Shown here: one piece after another, positions 45,807 through 54,701 of the stretch
Layout of the letters: each line of letters opens with the position of its first letter
Numbering within the stretch: the stretch's first letter is position 1
Source: Clostridia bacterium
Lineage (GTDB): Bacteria; Bacillota; DAOUPZ01
DNA length: 64,000 nt
NCBI GenBank assembly: GCA_030625885.1
Contig: DAOUPZ010000008.1
Span: forward strand, 1-64,000
Direction of reading: 5' to 3'
Translations under genes and position numbers: made by a program
The notes under the pieces: generated by a model
What the model saw: the letters and a program-made list of their open reading frames with translations, nothing else
What the model was told of the DNA's origin: nothing
Database searches by the model: none

Positions 45807-45913
45807 CATTTAGAACGGCTCTTGCAACATGGGGACACACCATTCGTACCTCGCGGAATGTCTCCCATCTTTCCTTTGCTTTTCCTGCAAACCCGCAATG
45901 TAAGTTCTTTATT
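45807..45913 (+). repeat. 107-bp dispersed repeat, copy 1
   Basis: The reverse complement of this segment matches 59556-59661 at most positions, including ATGGGGACACACCA, the CGTACCTCGCGGAATGTC part and CTTTCCTTTGCTTTTCCTGC. It contains an internal hairpin ATGGGGACA/TGTCTCCCAT. It is not coding, although a spurious frame runs through it. Confidence 0.85.
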
Positions 45914-45944
45914 ACATTAACTTAGTTGAAAAGAGTTGATTAAA

Positions 45945-46103
45945 ATGGTTTGCCCTATGTGCAGTACAGATATGAAAAAATTGGTTTGGAAAAATGATAC
46001 GAACCATCCAAGCTATCAATGTCCTGAATGTGGGTGGATCATTCATACTAAAAAACCAAAAAGGAAAAAGAAAAACTTAATTATTCAAACAAAGGTATCA
46101 TAA
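45945..46103 (+). CDS. Small zinc-ribbon protein
   Basis: 52 residues: VCPMCSTDMKKLVW, then YQCPECGWIIHTKK, then a Lys/Arg tail (KPKRKKKNLI). Two CPxC knuckles 20 residues apart form a zinc ribbon, and the basic tail suggests nucleic-acid binding. No strong ribosome site (GAAAAGAG lies 12 bases before). It precedes recD2 by ~130 bp but a terminator separates them. Confidence 0.6.
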   Translation: MVCPMCSTDMKKLVWKNDTNHPSYQCPECGWIIHTKKPKRKKKNLIIQTKVS

Positions 46104-46110
46104 AACATTT

Positions 46111-46135
46111 CCCTTTCCTCTGAAAGGGTTTTTTT
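46111..46135 (+). terminator. Terminator after the zinc-ribbon gene
   Basis: CCCTTTC, loop CTCT, GAAAGGG and seven T residues. Confidence 0.9.
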
Positions 46136-46237
46136 ATTATTCTTGAAGAACAGGTGTTTTTTGGATAAAATAGAGATGAGAAAAATTAAAGGATAAGAAA
46201 GAATAATTTGTTGATTATTCCTAAGGAGAGAAACTGA

Positions 46238-48427
46238 ATGCATATTGAAGGTGTGGTAGAGCGGATTACATTTCGAAATGAAGATAATTATTATACCGTT
46301 GCTCAATTAAAATGTGATGATAAAAATACCTTAACGACGATTGTTGGTACGCTCCCTATGATTCTAGAAGGGGAGACTCTAAAGATTTTTGGTAAATGGA
46401 TAACTCACTCACGTTATGGAGAACAGTTTCAAATTGATAGCTTTGAAGTCAAAGTACCAGCTTCTCTCAATGGGATAAAAAAATATCTCAGTTCTGGTTT
46501 AATTAAAGGGATTGGAGAAGTAACGGCTGAAAAATTGGTCAACCATTTTGGCTACAAGACGCTGGAAGTATTGGAAGAAGATTCTGAAAGATTAACAGAA
46601 GTAGAAGGAATAGGCGCTAAAAAAGCGGCAAAGATTGGAGAAGCGTTTGTTGAACAAAGGGAAGTTAAAAACCTCATGCTTTTTTTGCAGGAGCAGGAAG
46701 TAAGTCCTGTTTATGGTGTGAAAATTTATCGGACATACCGTGAAGCCGCTATTCCTTTAATAAAAGAAAATCCCTATCGTTTGGCGGAAGATATTTATGG
46801 TATCGGTTTTCGCACAGCCGATCAAATTGCGCAGAAGATGGGGATTGAGCCGGAATCTTTATATCGGTTAACTTCAGGATTGCGATATGTATTGGGACAA
46901 CTGGCCGGGGAAGGGCATACTTATGTGCCTAAAGATGTTTTGTTTTTGCGTGCTGAGGAAATGTTAAAAGTCGACCAGTCACTATTAGAAGGGGCTTTGG
47001 ATGCGCTTGTTTCAGATCAAAAGGTATATGTTGAAACAGAAGAGGGTGGACAGCAGGATGTTTTTTTAGCCGCTTTTTATTATGCGGAAAAAGGCGTGTC
47101 AGAGCGTTTGGCAAACCTGATGGATGATCGGTATCAAATCCCATTGGTTAACATGGAAGAGGAAATTGAAGCGGTTGAAGCAGAAGATGGTATTAAATTG
47201 GCAGAAAAACAAAAAGAGGCTATTTGTGCCGCATTTTCTTCAGGTGTCATGGTGCTGACGGGGGGGCCGGGGACAGGAAAAACAACAACGGTTCGCTGCA
47301 TCATTAATATTCTACAAAGGCATTATTCGCACATTCTGTTAGCAGCGCCAACAGGGCGTGCGGCAAAACGTTTAAATGAAAGCACAGGTCGGGAAACGAA
47401 AACGATCCATCGTCTTTTGGAATATAGTTTTATTGACTCGGAAGGCATGCAATTTTTAAAAGGGGAAGATGATCCTCTGGAAGCGGATGTGATCATCGTA
47501 GATGAAGTCTCTATGGTCGATTTGCTGCTTATGAACCATTTATTGAAAGCTATAAGGCCGGGGACCAAACTCATTTTGGTAGGAGATGCGGATCAATTAC
47601 CTTCTGTAGGGGCAGGTAATGTATTGCGGGATATTATTGATTCTGAACGGATGGAAGTGGTATCACTGGATGAAATCTTTCGCCAGGCCCAGGAAAGCTT
47701 GATTATTGTGAATGCCCATCATATTAATCAGGGCGAATTTCCTGTTTTGAATCAGAAGGAGAAGGATTTTTTCTTTTTAGAAGCGGAAGAACCGGAAATG
47801 ATTCAGGATGTGCTTATCAATCTATGTACACATCGTTTACCACAATATGAAGATGGAATGGCAGCAGAACATATACAAGTATTAACCCCTATGCGAAAGA
47901 CGCCCATTGGCGTGGAGATATTGAATGAGAAATTGCAACAGGCCATTAATCCACCTGCTGCCATCAAAGCAGAACAAAAGGTATCGCATACTTTGTTTCG
48001 TGAAGGAGACAAAGTCATGCAGATCCGTAATAACTATGAAAAGCAGGTCTACAATGGTGATATAGGGTATATAGAGTATATTGATACGGAAGAAGAGGAA
48101 GTAACTGTTGTGTATCCAGATGTTGAAGGACAGCGGGATATTATGTATAAGAAACATGAGTGTGATGAAATTGTACTGGCTTATGCCATCACGATTCATA
48201 AGAGTCAAGGGAGTGAATATCCGGTGGTGGTTATGCCTGTTTCTACCCAGCATTATGTGATGTTGCAGCGTAACCTTTTATATACGGGTATTACTAGAGC
48301 TAAAAAATTGGTGGTTCTAGTAGGAACAAGGCGGGCTTTAGAAATTGCGATTGAGAACAATCGGGTTAATAAACGCTATTCTCGATTGGCAGAGCGTCTA
48401 AGAAGTTTGCCAATGTTTTCTGTCTAG
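46238..48427 (+). CDS. recD2: ATP-dependent RecD2 DNA helicase
   Basis: 729 residues. The N-terminal OB-fold and helix-hairpin-helix region (FKIFGKWITHSRYGEQFQ-like start; LSSGLIKGIGEVTAEKL and VEGIGAKKAAKIG) is what sets RecD2 apart from RecD. Superfamily 1B helicase motifs follow: Walker A TGGPGTGKTTT (~343), DEAD-like IIVDEVSMVD, GDADQLPSVG, and motif VI YTGITRAKK. A 5'-3' helicase in DNA repair that works without RecBC. ATG after AAGGAGAG. Confidence 0.95.
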   Translation: MHIEGVVERITFRNEDNYYTVAQLKCDDKNTLTTIVGTLPMILEGETLKIFGKWITHSRYGEQFQIDSFEVKVPASLNGIKKYLSSGLIKGIGEVTAEKLVNHFGYKTLEVLEEDSERLTEVEGIGAKKAAKIGEAFVEQREVKNLMLFLQEQEVSPVYGVKIYRTYREAAIPLIKENPYRLAEDIYGIGFRTADQIAQKMGIEPESLYRLTSGLRYVLGQLAGEGHTYVPKDVLFLRAEEMLKVDQSLLEGALDALVSDQKVYVETEEGGQQDVFLAAFYYAEKGVSERLANLMDDRYQIPLVNMEEEIEAVEAEDGIKLAEKQKEAICAAFSSGVMVLTGGPGTGKTTTVRCIINILQRHYSHILLAAPTGRAAKRLNESTGRETKTIHRLLEYSFIDSEGMQFLKGEDDPLEADVIIVDEVSMVDLLLMNHLLKAIRPGTKLILVGDADQLPSVGAGNVLRDIIDSERMEVVSLDEIFRQAQESLIIVNAHHINQGEFPVLNQKEKDFFFLEAEEPEMIQDVLINLCTHRLPQYEDGMAAEHIQVLTPMRKTPIGVEILNEKLQQAINPPAAIKAEQKVSHTLFREGDKVMQIRNNYEKQVYNGDIGYIEYIDTEEEEVTVVYPDVEGQRDIMYKKHECDEIVLAYAITIHKSQGSEYPVVVMPVSTQHYVMLQRNLLYTGITRAKKLVVLVGTRRALEIAIENNRVNKRYSRLAERLRSLPMFSV

Positions 48428-48501
48428 TTTTTTGTTGCTTATTCCAAGATAGCTACACATTGTTCTTTTTATAGTATAAAAGGGTATCATATTGGTTGTG
48501 C

Positions 48502-48650
48502 TTGGACATGGTTATGTCTCCAGCCATCTTCTAAGCTAAAGAAATTTGTGCAACATAGAAATATTTTACTCATGAAGTAGATTAGTTAATATTTGATGTT
48601 ATGAGACCATCGACGCGATAAGCTGTCTTCCGACACAACCATGTCCTGCG
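48502..48650 (+). repeat. Spacer bounded by a 15-bp inverted repeat
   Basis: GGACATGGTTATGTC at 48502 and GACACAACCATGTCC near 48636 are complementary with one mismatch, enclosing ~120 AT-rich bases. This occupies most of the spacer between recD2 and the peroxiredoxin gene, where no gene was seen. Possibly a degenerate small mobile repeat. Confidence 0.45.
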
Positions 48651-48692
48651 TTATGTGTGCTATTTAATCTTTTAACTGTCAACTGTCAACTG

Positions 48693-48713
48693 AAAAACCC
48701 CTTTGGGGTTTTT
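48693..48713 (+). terminator. Short strong hairpin before the peroxiredoxin gene
   Basis: AAAAACCCC, loop TTT, GGGGTTTTT. It follows an ACTGTCAACTGTCAACTG direct-repeat tract. Confidence 0.8.
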
Positions 48714-48783
48714 CTTAATTTAAGTAACCTTCCAGATAAGATTCACATAAAATGAAAACAAATCTTTCGTGGGGGGTATTGAT

Positions 48784-49545
48784 GTGAAAAAAGATATAGG
48801 GAAAAAAATGCAGCGCGATAGTATGGGAGCAGGACCGCAATTGGGGCCTGGTACGGGAGAAGGACCTGGTGGAGGTAAAGGGGTTGGACCAGTTATTTAC
48901 GGTCAGGCTACGGTGACGCCTCAGCTTAATAAGCCGGCACCTGACTTTACAGCTAAAACAACACATGGGGAAATTTCATTATGTGATTATCAAGGGAAAT
49001 GGCTTGTTTTGTTTTCTCATCCTGCAGATTTTACGCCCGTATGTACGTCAGAATTTATAGCATTTGCTAAAATGTATCCTGCATTTAGAAAACGTAATAC
49101 ATGTTTATTAGGATTAAGTATTGATAGTGTTTATGCTCATATTGCTTGGGTAAGGAATATTGAAGAAAACTTTGGGGTGAAAATTCCTTTCCCTATTATC
49201 GATGATTTAGGGATGAATATTGCCAAGAAATATGGCATGATTCAACCTGGGGTGAGTGATACCTCTGCAGTTCGTGCTGTTTTTATCATTGATCCAGAAG
49301 GCATTCTGCGGGCGATGATTTATTACCCATTAACAACGGGACGATGTATACCGGAGATTTTACGTTTGATTGATGGATTACAGGTAACGGATCAATATAA
49401 GGTCGTAACGCCAGCGAATTGGACACCGGGAAAAACCGTTCTTGTTCCACCACCCAACACACAAAAAGGCGCTGAAGAGCGTTTGGAATCAGGGTGTGAT
49501 TGTGTAGATTGGTATTTTTGTACATTGGACTCAAAAAGGAAATAA
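48784..49545 (+). CDS. Peroxiredoxin (AhpC/TSA, Prx6/1-Cys-like) with Gly-rich N terminus
   Basis: 253 residues from the GTG at 48784, eight bases after GGGGGG; the frame is open upstream. Residues ~10-45 are a Gly/Pro-rich low-complexity segment (GAGPQLGPGTGEGPGGGKG), unusual for the family. The peroxidatic Cys is in HPADFTPVCTSEF, with the conserved Arg in SAVRAVFIIDPEG. The long C-terminal arm (DQYKVVTPANWTPGKTVLVP) is Prx6-type, and it ends with three extra cysteines (CDCVDWYFC). It reduces peroxides; the tail cysteines may resolve the sulfenate. Monocistronic, with palindromic terminator. Confidence 0.88.
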   Translation: MKKDIGKKMQRDSMGAGPQLGPGTGEGPGGGKGVGPVIYGQATVTPQLNKPAPDFTAKTTHGEISLCDYQGKWLVLFSHPADFTPVCTSEFIAFAKMYPAFRKRNTCLLGLSIDSVYAHIAWVRNIEENFGVKIPFPIIDDLGMNIAKKYGMIQPGVSDTSAVRAVFIIDPEGILRAMIYYPLTTGRCIPEILRLIDGLQVTDQYKVVTPANWTPGKTVLVPPPNTQKGAEERLESGCDCVDWYFCTLDSKRK

Positions 49546-49558
49546 AATGTTTTATATT

Positions 49559-49587
49559 AAAAGACTGTTGATATCAACAGTCTTTTA
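49559..49587 (+). terminator. Palindromic terminator after the peroxiredoxin gene
   Basis: A 28-bp perfect palindrome (AAAAGACTGTTGAT and complement) ending in T residues. Confidence 0.88.
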
Positions 49588-49843
49588 ATATTTCCTATTT
49601 CTAAAAATGTATTTAGAATTCAAGATGGGGAAATATCACTTGTGCCTTATGTAATGTTTCTTATAGGAACAAATTCCTATATTTTTTAATATTTACAAAA
49701 AAACTGTTCTTTTATGAGATTAAGGAAAATTTTAGTTTGCTAATCAAGCTTGAAAATGATAACGTTATAATGTTGAAGTATTTGCGTTACTAATTTATAA
49801 TCATTTTTTATAGGTTAAATGTATGGAAAAAGGAGGCTTATAG

Positions 49844-51562
49844 ATGCAGAAGTTGTGTCAGCTTATCTTAAGTAATAAACAATGGTTATTCAACCGAATA
49901 ATTGAATATACCATAGAACAGTCCTACTCTAAATATGAACCGATTTCTGAGGAATGTTTCCAAAAATGGTTTCAAAGCATGATAGATTTTTTTGTTGAAG
50001 TGGTAAAAAACATCAATATACATACTGGTTTAGCGAGTATATTTAATATCATATTGAGCATAAATAAAATTCCTGGTATTTGTAACGAAGATATTGCCTT
50101 GGATCAACTTTTGATCAGGCATAAATATTGTCGAAATAGCTTTTTAGATCTTATTTTGCAATCTGATTTTAGTCAGGAGGAAGCAGAAAAATATCATTGC
50201 ATGGTAGAATCCTTTTTTGACAGTATTGAGATTAAATATGCAAAGTACTATCAAGATAAGATTTACTACCAGACTTGTCATGATTCTCTGACAGGTTTAC
50301 CCAATCGCAAGCTTTTGAATGAACGTATGAATGATGCTATTGATAATGCCCAAAAGAAAGAATGCATGATAGCCCTTCTGTTTATAGATTTAGATGATTT
50401 TAAAAGTATCAATGATGTTTTAGGACATGATATAGGGGATGGGATATTATCTGGTATTGCGCAACGAATTAAGGGAATCATATCTCAGCCTGATACAGTT
50501 TCCCGCTGGGGCGGAGATGAGTTTATTATACTGCTATCAGAGGTACCTACCACGGAAGATGCACTTAAATTCTCGAAAAAAATTCTGAATGCATTTGAAG
50601 CGCCTTTTGAGTATAAAGGTTATAGGTTATATGTTACAGCTAGTATTGGTATTGCGTTCTATCCTCAGCATGGTGAAGATACCAATACGGTACTTAAAAA
50701 TGCGGATATGGCCATGTATAGTGCCAAAGAAAAGGGGCGAAATACGTTTCAAATTTACACTTCTGATATAAACAAGAAGTCTTTTGAGAAATTAATGCTT
50801 ACCAACGATTTGCGGCATGCATTAGAGCGCGATGAATTCGTGCTTTATTATCAACCTCAGGTGAATATTTATACTGGGAAGGTTGTTGGGATGGAAGCAT
50901 TGATTAGATGGCAGCATCCCGAACTGGGATTGGTTAGCCCCGCGAGTTTTATCCCTTTAGCAGAAGACATGGGGTTGATTGTGCCTATTGGTGAATGGGT
51001 ACTTTACACCGCTTGTACCCAAAATAAAGTATGGCAGGATTCAGGCCTTTCACCTTTACGTGTAGCGGTTAATCTTTCTGCCCATCAATTGCAACAATCC
51101 GGTTTTGTAGAAAGAGTCATGAGTGTTTTAGAGGAGACGGGACTCGAACCTAATTACTTGGATTTAGAGATTACTGAAAGTGTTGCGCTGCAGAATATAG
51201 AATTAACCATAGAAAAGTTAAATGCTTTGCAGGAGAGAGGGGTTCATATCTCAATGGATGATTTTGGGACAGGATATTCCTCTTTGAGTTACTTAATGAG
51301 ACTTCCCATTAATACATTAAAAATAGATCGGTCTTTTGTAAAAGAGATTAATACCAATACAAAAAAAGTGGCGATTGCGGATGCCATTGTTTCGATGGCA
51401 CATAGTTTAAAATTTAAAGTGATTGCTGAAGGGGTTGAAAACCATGAGCAATTGCATTGCGTACGGACAAGGAAATGTGATGAAATACAGGGATATTTAT
51501 TTAGTAAGCCGTTGACTACTGAGGCGTTTGAAAAAATATTACGTCAGGATAAACGTTTATAA
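49844..51562 (+). CDS. GGDEF-EAL cyclic-di-GMP turnover protein
   Basis: 572 residues. The first ~145 form an all-helical domain resembling a globin-like or unknown cytoplasmic sensor (LSNKQWLFNRIIEYTIEQSY); no membrane helix. GGDEF ~150-310 with intact SRWGGDEFIILL and LTGLPNRKLL. EAL ~325-570 with intact MEALIRW, EITESVALQN and MDDFGTGYSSL. Both activities could be present. AAGGAGGCTT precedes the ATG. The 298-bp upstream spacer has no riboswitch. With the protein at 20642 it is the second complete GGDEF-EAL in this window. Confidence 0.93.
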   Translation: MQKLCQLILSNKQWLFNRIIEYTIEQSYSKYEPISEECFQKWFQSMIDFFVEVVKNINIHTGLASIFNIILSINKIPGICNEDIALDQLLIRHKYCRNSFLDLILQSDFSQEEAEKYHCMVESFFDSIEIKYAKYYQDKIYYQTCHDSLTGLPNRKLLNERMNDAIDNAQKKECMIALLFIDLDDFKSINDVLGHDIGDGILSGIAQRIKGIISQPDTVSRWGGDEFIILLSEVPTTEDALKFSKKILNAFEAPFEYKGYRLYVTASIGIAFYPQHGEDTNTVLKNADMAMYSAKEKGRNTFQIYTSDINKKSFEKLMLTNDLRHALERDEFVLYYQPQVNIYTGKVVGMEALIRWQHPELGLVSPASFIPLAEDMGLIVPIGEWVLYTACTQNKVWQDSGLSPLRVAVNLSAHQLQQSGFVERVMSVLEETGLEPNYLDLEITESVALQNIELTIEKLNALQERGVHISMDDFGTGYSSLSYLMRLPINTLKIDRSFVKEINTNTKKVAIADAIVSMAHSLKFKVIAEGVENHEQLHCVRTRKCDEIQGYLFSKPLTTEAFEKILRQDKRL

Positions 51563-51675
51563 GTTAAATAATAAAAAAACGAATAAAAAGTAAAAAATGA
51601 GACATTATAAAATATAAGTTGAGTCTAGACATGGATATGTTTGCCGTTTTTCTAGTAATGTAAGGAGGTGATTGT

Positions 51676-51876
51676 ATGACTTTGGAAGTTCAATACAGAA
51701 GTGGGGAAAAAGCCCCTTTTCAAGCTGATTTCAGATTTGTACAATATGCTGATGGTTCTGATCAGCCTCGACCGAAGGAATGGGAGCAGCGTATTGAGAT
51801 AAAAGGAGGAGAAATGTTTCCTATTATTAACTCTACGCAGAAGGAAGCCATTTGGGTAATGACAAGTACGACTTAG
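51676..51876 (+). CDS. Small protein, possibly YjzC-like
   Basis: 66 residues, ATG after AAGGAGGTG. The start EVQYRSGEKAPFQADFRFVQYADG recalls the RSGEKAP opening of YjzC-like proteins. The remainder (WEQRIEIKGGEMFPIINSTQKEAIWVM) looks like a small beta barrel. Not otherwise recognised. It stands alone between the GGDEF-EAL gene and the T-box leader. Confidence 0.5.
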   Translation: MTLEVQYRSGEKAPFQADFRFVQYADGSDQPRPKEWEQRIEIKGGEMFPIINSTQKEAIWVMTSTT

Positions 51877-51949
51877 GGATAAGAAAATTTATGGTTGATT
51901 TTTATGGCTACTTTTGATAAAATATAGGACAATATAAGAAAAATGCAAT

Positions 51950-52234
51950 GAAGAAGGAAAGTAGGCAGGCAGCACTTGTAAGAGATGAGAAATCTTGGCT
52001 GAAAGTTTCTCTCAAGTAAAACCAGTTGAAGTTCCCTTCCAAGCAGCCCACTGAAACGGTCTGTAAGTAGGTGGTGCCGGATCTTTCGCCGTTAAAAGAA
52101 AGAAGGTATCGGATGATAACCATGTCCTGTGCCGGAAGAGCGGATTCTAATATTTTTGAGTCAATATGGGTGGTACCGCGGGAATATGATTTCTCGTCCC
52201 TATTATGTAAGATTACATAATAGGGACTTTTTTT
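51950..52234 (+). ncRNA. T-box leader upstream of phenylacetate-CoA ligase
   Basis: The T-box core GGGTGGTACCGCGG lies at 52168-52181 and base-pairs in the antiterminator. A 15-bp terminator (GTCCCTATTATGTAA and complement, 52196-52227) with seven T residues follows. Stem I starts with GGAAAGTAGGCAGG, the AGTA of the specifier-loop region, and returns near CCAGTTGAAGTTCCCTTCC. The best specifier candidate is TTC at 52032-52034 (Phe), which suits the downstream gene. GAA (Glu) cannot be excluded. Uncharged tRNA binding would allow read-through. Confidence 0.9.
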
Positions 52235-52372
52235 ATATTATTGCAAAGTATAAATTGAGTTAGAGTTAAAATCAGTTGATATTATTTATCTATTTTTGAA
52301 GTGGTTATCAGCCTTTGTTTTTAATGATCCACTATCAATTGCTAACTGCTAAGTAAAGAGGAGGATATTAAT

Positions 52373-53674
52373 ATGTATTGGAACGAGAAAATTGAATGTA
52401 TGGAAAGAGAAGACATTAGAGCCATGCAACAAGAACGTTTAAGGGATATGGTTAATCGAGTATATCATCAAGTGCCTCATTACAAGAAAAAATTTATTGA
52501 GATGGGGATCACACCTGCAGATATTCAAACATTAGAGGATATAAAAAAATTACCTTTTACGACCAAACAGGATTTGCGTGATAATTATCCATTTGGGATG
52601 TTTGCTGTTCCCCAAGAAGAAATTGTCCGTTTGCATGCATCTTCGGGAACGACAGGAAAACCGACTGTTGTAGGCTATACAGAGAAAGATATTGAAAATT
52701 GGTCAGAATTGGTAGCTCGATCATTAACTTTGGCAGGGGCAACTCGACATTCTGTTATTCAAGTGGCATATGGGTACGGTTTGTTTACGGGTGGGCTTGG
52801 GATTCACTATGGTGCAGAACGGGTAAAAGCTTCGGTTGTTCCTATTTCTGGTGGCAACACAAAACGTCAACTCCAACTGATGCAGGATTTCGAAAGTGAG
52901 ATTTTGACGTGTACACCTTCTTATGCTTTATATATTGCAGAAGTCATGAATAAGATGGGGATTGATACAAAAGGTTTAAAATTACGAGCAGGCATTTTTG
53001 GAGCGGAGCCATGGTCAGAGCAAATGCGCAAAGAAATAGAAAACAAATTAAATATCGACGCTTATGATATCTATGGTTTAAGTGAAATTATGGGACCTGG
53101 TGTGGCAATGGAATGTTCTGCTAAAACGGGTTTACATATTTGGGAAGATCATTTTATTGCGGAAATTATCTGTCCTGATACGGGTGAGGTACTGCCTTAT
53201 GGAGAAAAAGGAGAATTGGTATTAACCACCATTACCAAGGAAGGTATTCCTGTTATTCGCTATCGTACACGCGATATTACCACTTTAAATCCTGTAAAAT
53301 GTACTTGTGGGCGAACCCACGTACGGATGGATAAAGTAGCGGGGCGTTCAGATGATATGCTAATTATTCGAGGGGTTAACGTTTTCCCGTCACAGGTAGA
53401 ATCGGTGTTGTTGGAGAATGGAAAAGTTGCACCTTTTTATCAATTGGTAATTGATAGAAAGGGCACATTAGATACCTTTGAGGTATGGGTAGAAGCAACA
53501 GAATCAGTGATTGCGTTAGGTGATATTCGTCACTTGCAGCAATTAGAACGTGAACTTCAGCGAGAAATGGAAAGTCTTTTGGGTATTTCCGTTAAAGTGA
53601 AATTAGTTGAGCCTAATACTATTCCTCGTACAGAAGGCAAAGCGAAGCGTGTTATTGATAAGAGAAATATATAG
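52373..53674 (+). CDS. paaK: Phenylacetate-CoA ligase
   Basis: 433 residues, the usual size. The adenylation motif [14 protein letters not shown] lies near residue 90, followed by [37 protein letters not shown] and the C-terminal [19 protein letters not shown]. It activates phenylacetate (or a related aryl acid) with ATP and CoA. In anaerobes such ligases accompany aromatic amino-acid oxidation, but no ferredoxin oxidoreductase gene is beside it here. The T-box leader ties expression to an amino acid, probably Phe. AGAGGAGG precedes the ATG. Confidence 0.93.
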   Translation: MYWNEKIECMEREDIRAMQQERLRDMVNRVYHQVPHYKKKFIEMGITPADIQTLEDIKKLPFTTKQDLRDNYPFGMFAVPQEEIVRLHASSGTTGKPTVVGYTEKDIENWSELVARSLTLAGATRHSVIQVAYGYGLFTGGLGIHYGAERVKASVVPISGGNTKRQLQLMQDFESEILTCTPSYALYIAEVMNKMGIDTKGLKLRAGIFGAEPWSEQMRKEIENKLNIDAYDIYGLSEIMGPGVAMECSAKTGLHIWEDHFIAEIICPDTGEVLPYGEKGELVLTTITKEGIPVIRYRTRDITTLNPVKCTCGRTHVRMDKVAGRSDDMLIIRGVNVFPSQVESVLLENGKVAPFYQLVIDRKGTLDTFEVWVEATESVIALGDIRHLQQLERELQREMESLLGISVKVKLVEPNTIPRTEGKAKRVIDKRNI

Positions 53675-53763
53675 ATCGTGGCACCTCTTCCTGATTATGC
53701 ATACAATACTATAACGTGTTATCTATGAGATGATATGTTAATATGCAGGGAGAGGGGAATAAA

Positions 53764-53994
53764 ATGAATAGGATACAAAGTGTGGTTAATAAATTTGGTA
53801 AGCTGAGTGATCAGCAAAAATTAATGATTGTTAAATCATTAATGCCCGAAATGGTGGCCATGATTGCTGCGAATCCACAAAAAGTAATTGATGAATTGCA
53901 GCCGATTATCAAGAAAGAAATGGAACATCAAAGGGTTGATGTTCAGGATGTGATACCATCCATGATGAGTTTTATGATGAGAATAAGAGGATGA
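53764..53994 (+). CDS. Small helical protein of unknown function
   Basis: 76 residues from the ATG at 53764 (GAGAGGGGAA upstream). All helical: VVNKFGKLSDQQKLMIVKSL, EMVAMIAANPQKVIDELQPI. No family recognised. It sits 90 bp after paaK and may be in the same transcript; a terminator follows at once. Confidence 0.6.
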   Translation: MNRIQSVVNKFGKLSDQQKLMIVKSLMPEMVAMIAANPQKVIDELQPIIKKEMEHQRVDVQDVIPSMMSFMMRIRG

Positions 53995-54000
53995 AGATGA

Positions 54001-54029
54001 GGATAGCTCCGTAACGGGGCTATCTTTTT
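54001..54029 (+). terminator. Terminator
   Basis: GATAGCTCCG, loop TAA, CGGGGCTATC and five T residues. Confidence 0.9.
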
Positions 54030-54109
54030 ATGGTAAAAAGAGGAGGTGTTTGTTAAATGGAGAATAATAATATGAATAAGTAAGAGTGACTGGAAAAGAG
54101 GTAAAGCTT

Positions 54110-54514
54110 ATGCACAAAAAAAATCCATATGCATTATTAGGCATTTCCCAAGGAGCTAATAAGGAAGAGATTAAAAAAGCGTATCGAAATATGGCGCGTC
54201 AGTACCACCCCGATGCCAACTCGGAAGATCAGGATGCAGAAGAACGTTTTAAAGAAATCAAGCAAGCTTATGAGTATCTTTTGGCGCATTCGGATGGTAA
54301 TGAGACTAGAGACGGTGATTTTAAAACCGATGGCAATATTCCCAAATCCGCATTTATGAATGTCAAGGACATGTATCAACCATTTGGGGCTAAAGATCAT
54401 CGCTTTATGTGTCAATTTATGCGCCAGAATGTATTTGGTAACATGGACATTGAAGCGGAAATGAAAGCTGCGGAAAAATTTAGTGATATCCTTTGGGATG
54501 ATGAGTCTGATTAA
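54110..54514 (+). CDS. J-domain (DnaJ-like) protein
   Basis: 134 residues. The N-terminal ~65 are a J domain: [21 protein letters not shown], the HPD motif in QYHPDANS, and [11 protein letters not shown]. It lacks the Gly/Phe, zinc-finger and substrate domains of DnaJ. The C-terminal part ([20 protein letters not shown]) is unrecognised. It would stimulate DnaK on a specific client. The ATG at 54110 is better placed than an upstream in-frame start at 54086. Confidence 0.85.
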   Translation: MHKKNPYALLGISQGANKEEIKKAYRNMARQYHPDANSEDQDAEERFKEIKQAYEYLLAHSDGNETRDGDFKTDGNIPKSAFMNVKDMYQPFGAKDHRFMCQFMRQNVFGNMDIEAEMKAAEKFSDILWDDESD

Positions 54515-54547
54515 AAAGCACATAATAACATGTGCTTTATTTTTTTG
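54515..54547 (+). terminator. Terminator after the J-domain gene
   Basis: AAAGCACAT, loop AATAAC, ATGTGCTTT followed by ATTTTTTT. Confidence 0.88.
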
Positions 54548-54701
54548 CAATCTATCCAAATTTCGGTTTATCCTGTTTTTATTGAGATAATTTGGGAAAG
54601 ATAAGCATTAAGTGAAAGATATAAAACTTAACAAAATCTTAAAGAATATAAGCAGGAAAAGAAATAGTTGTTAAGGAAATCTTATTTTGGAGTGTGTTCA
54701 T

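Noticed and set aside
45662..45925. 87-codon plus-strand ORF
   Set aside because: It runs across the 107-bp dispersed repeat and AT-rich spacer, has no ribosome site, and resembles no protein.
54057..54083. 8-codon [11 protein letters not shown] after AGGAGGTG
   Set aside because: Strong ribosome site, but the peptide is low complexity and the region between two terminators offers no further support.
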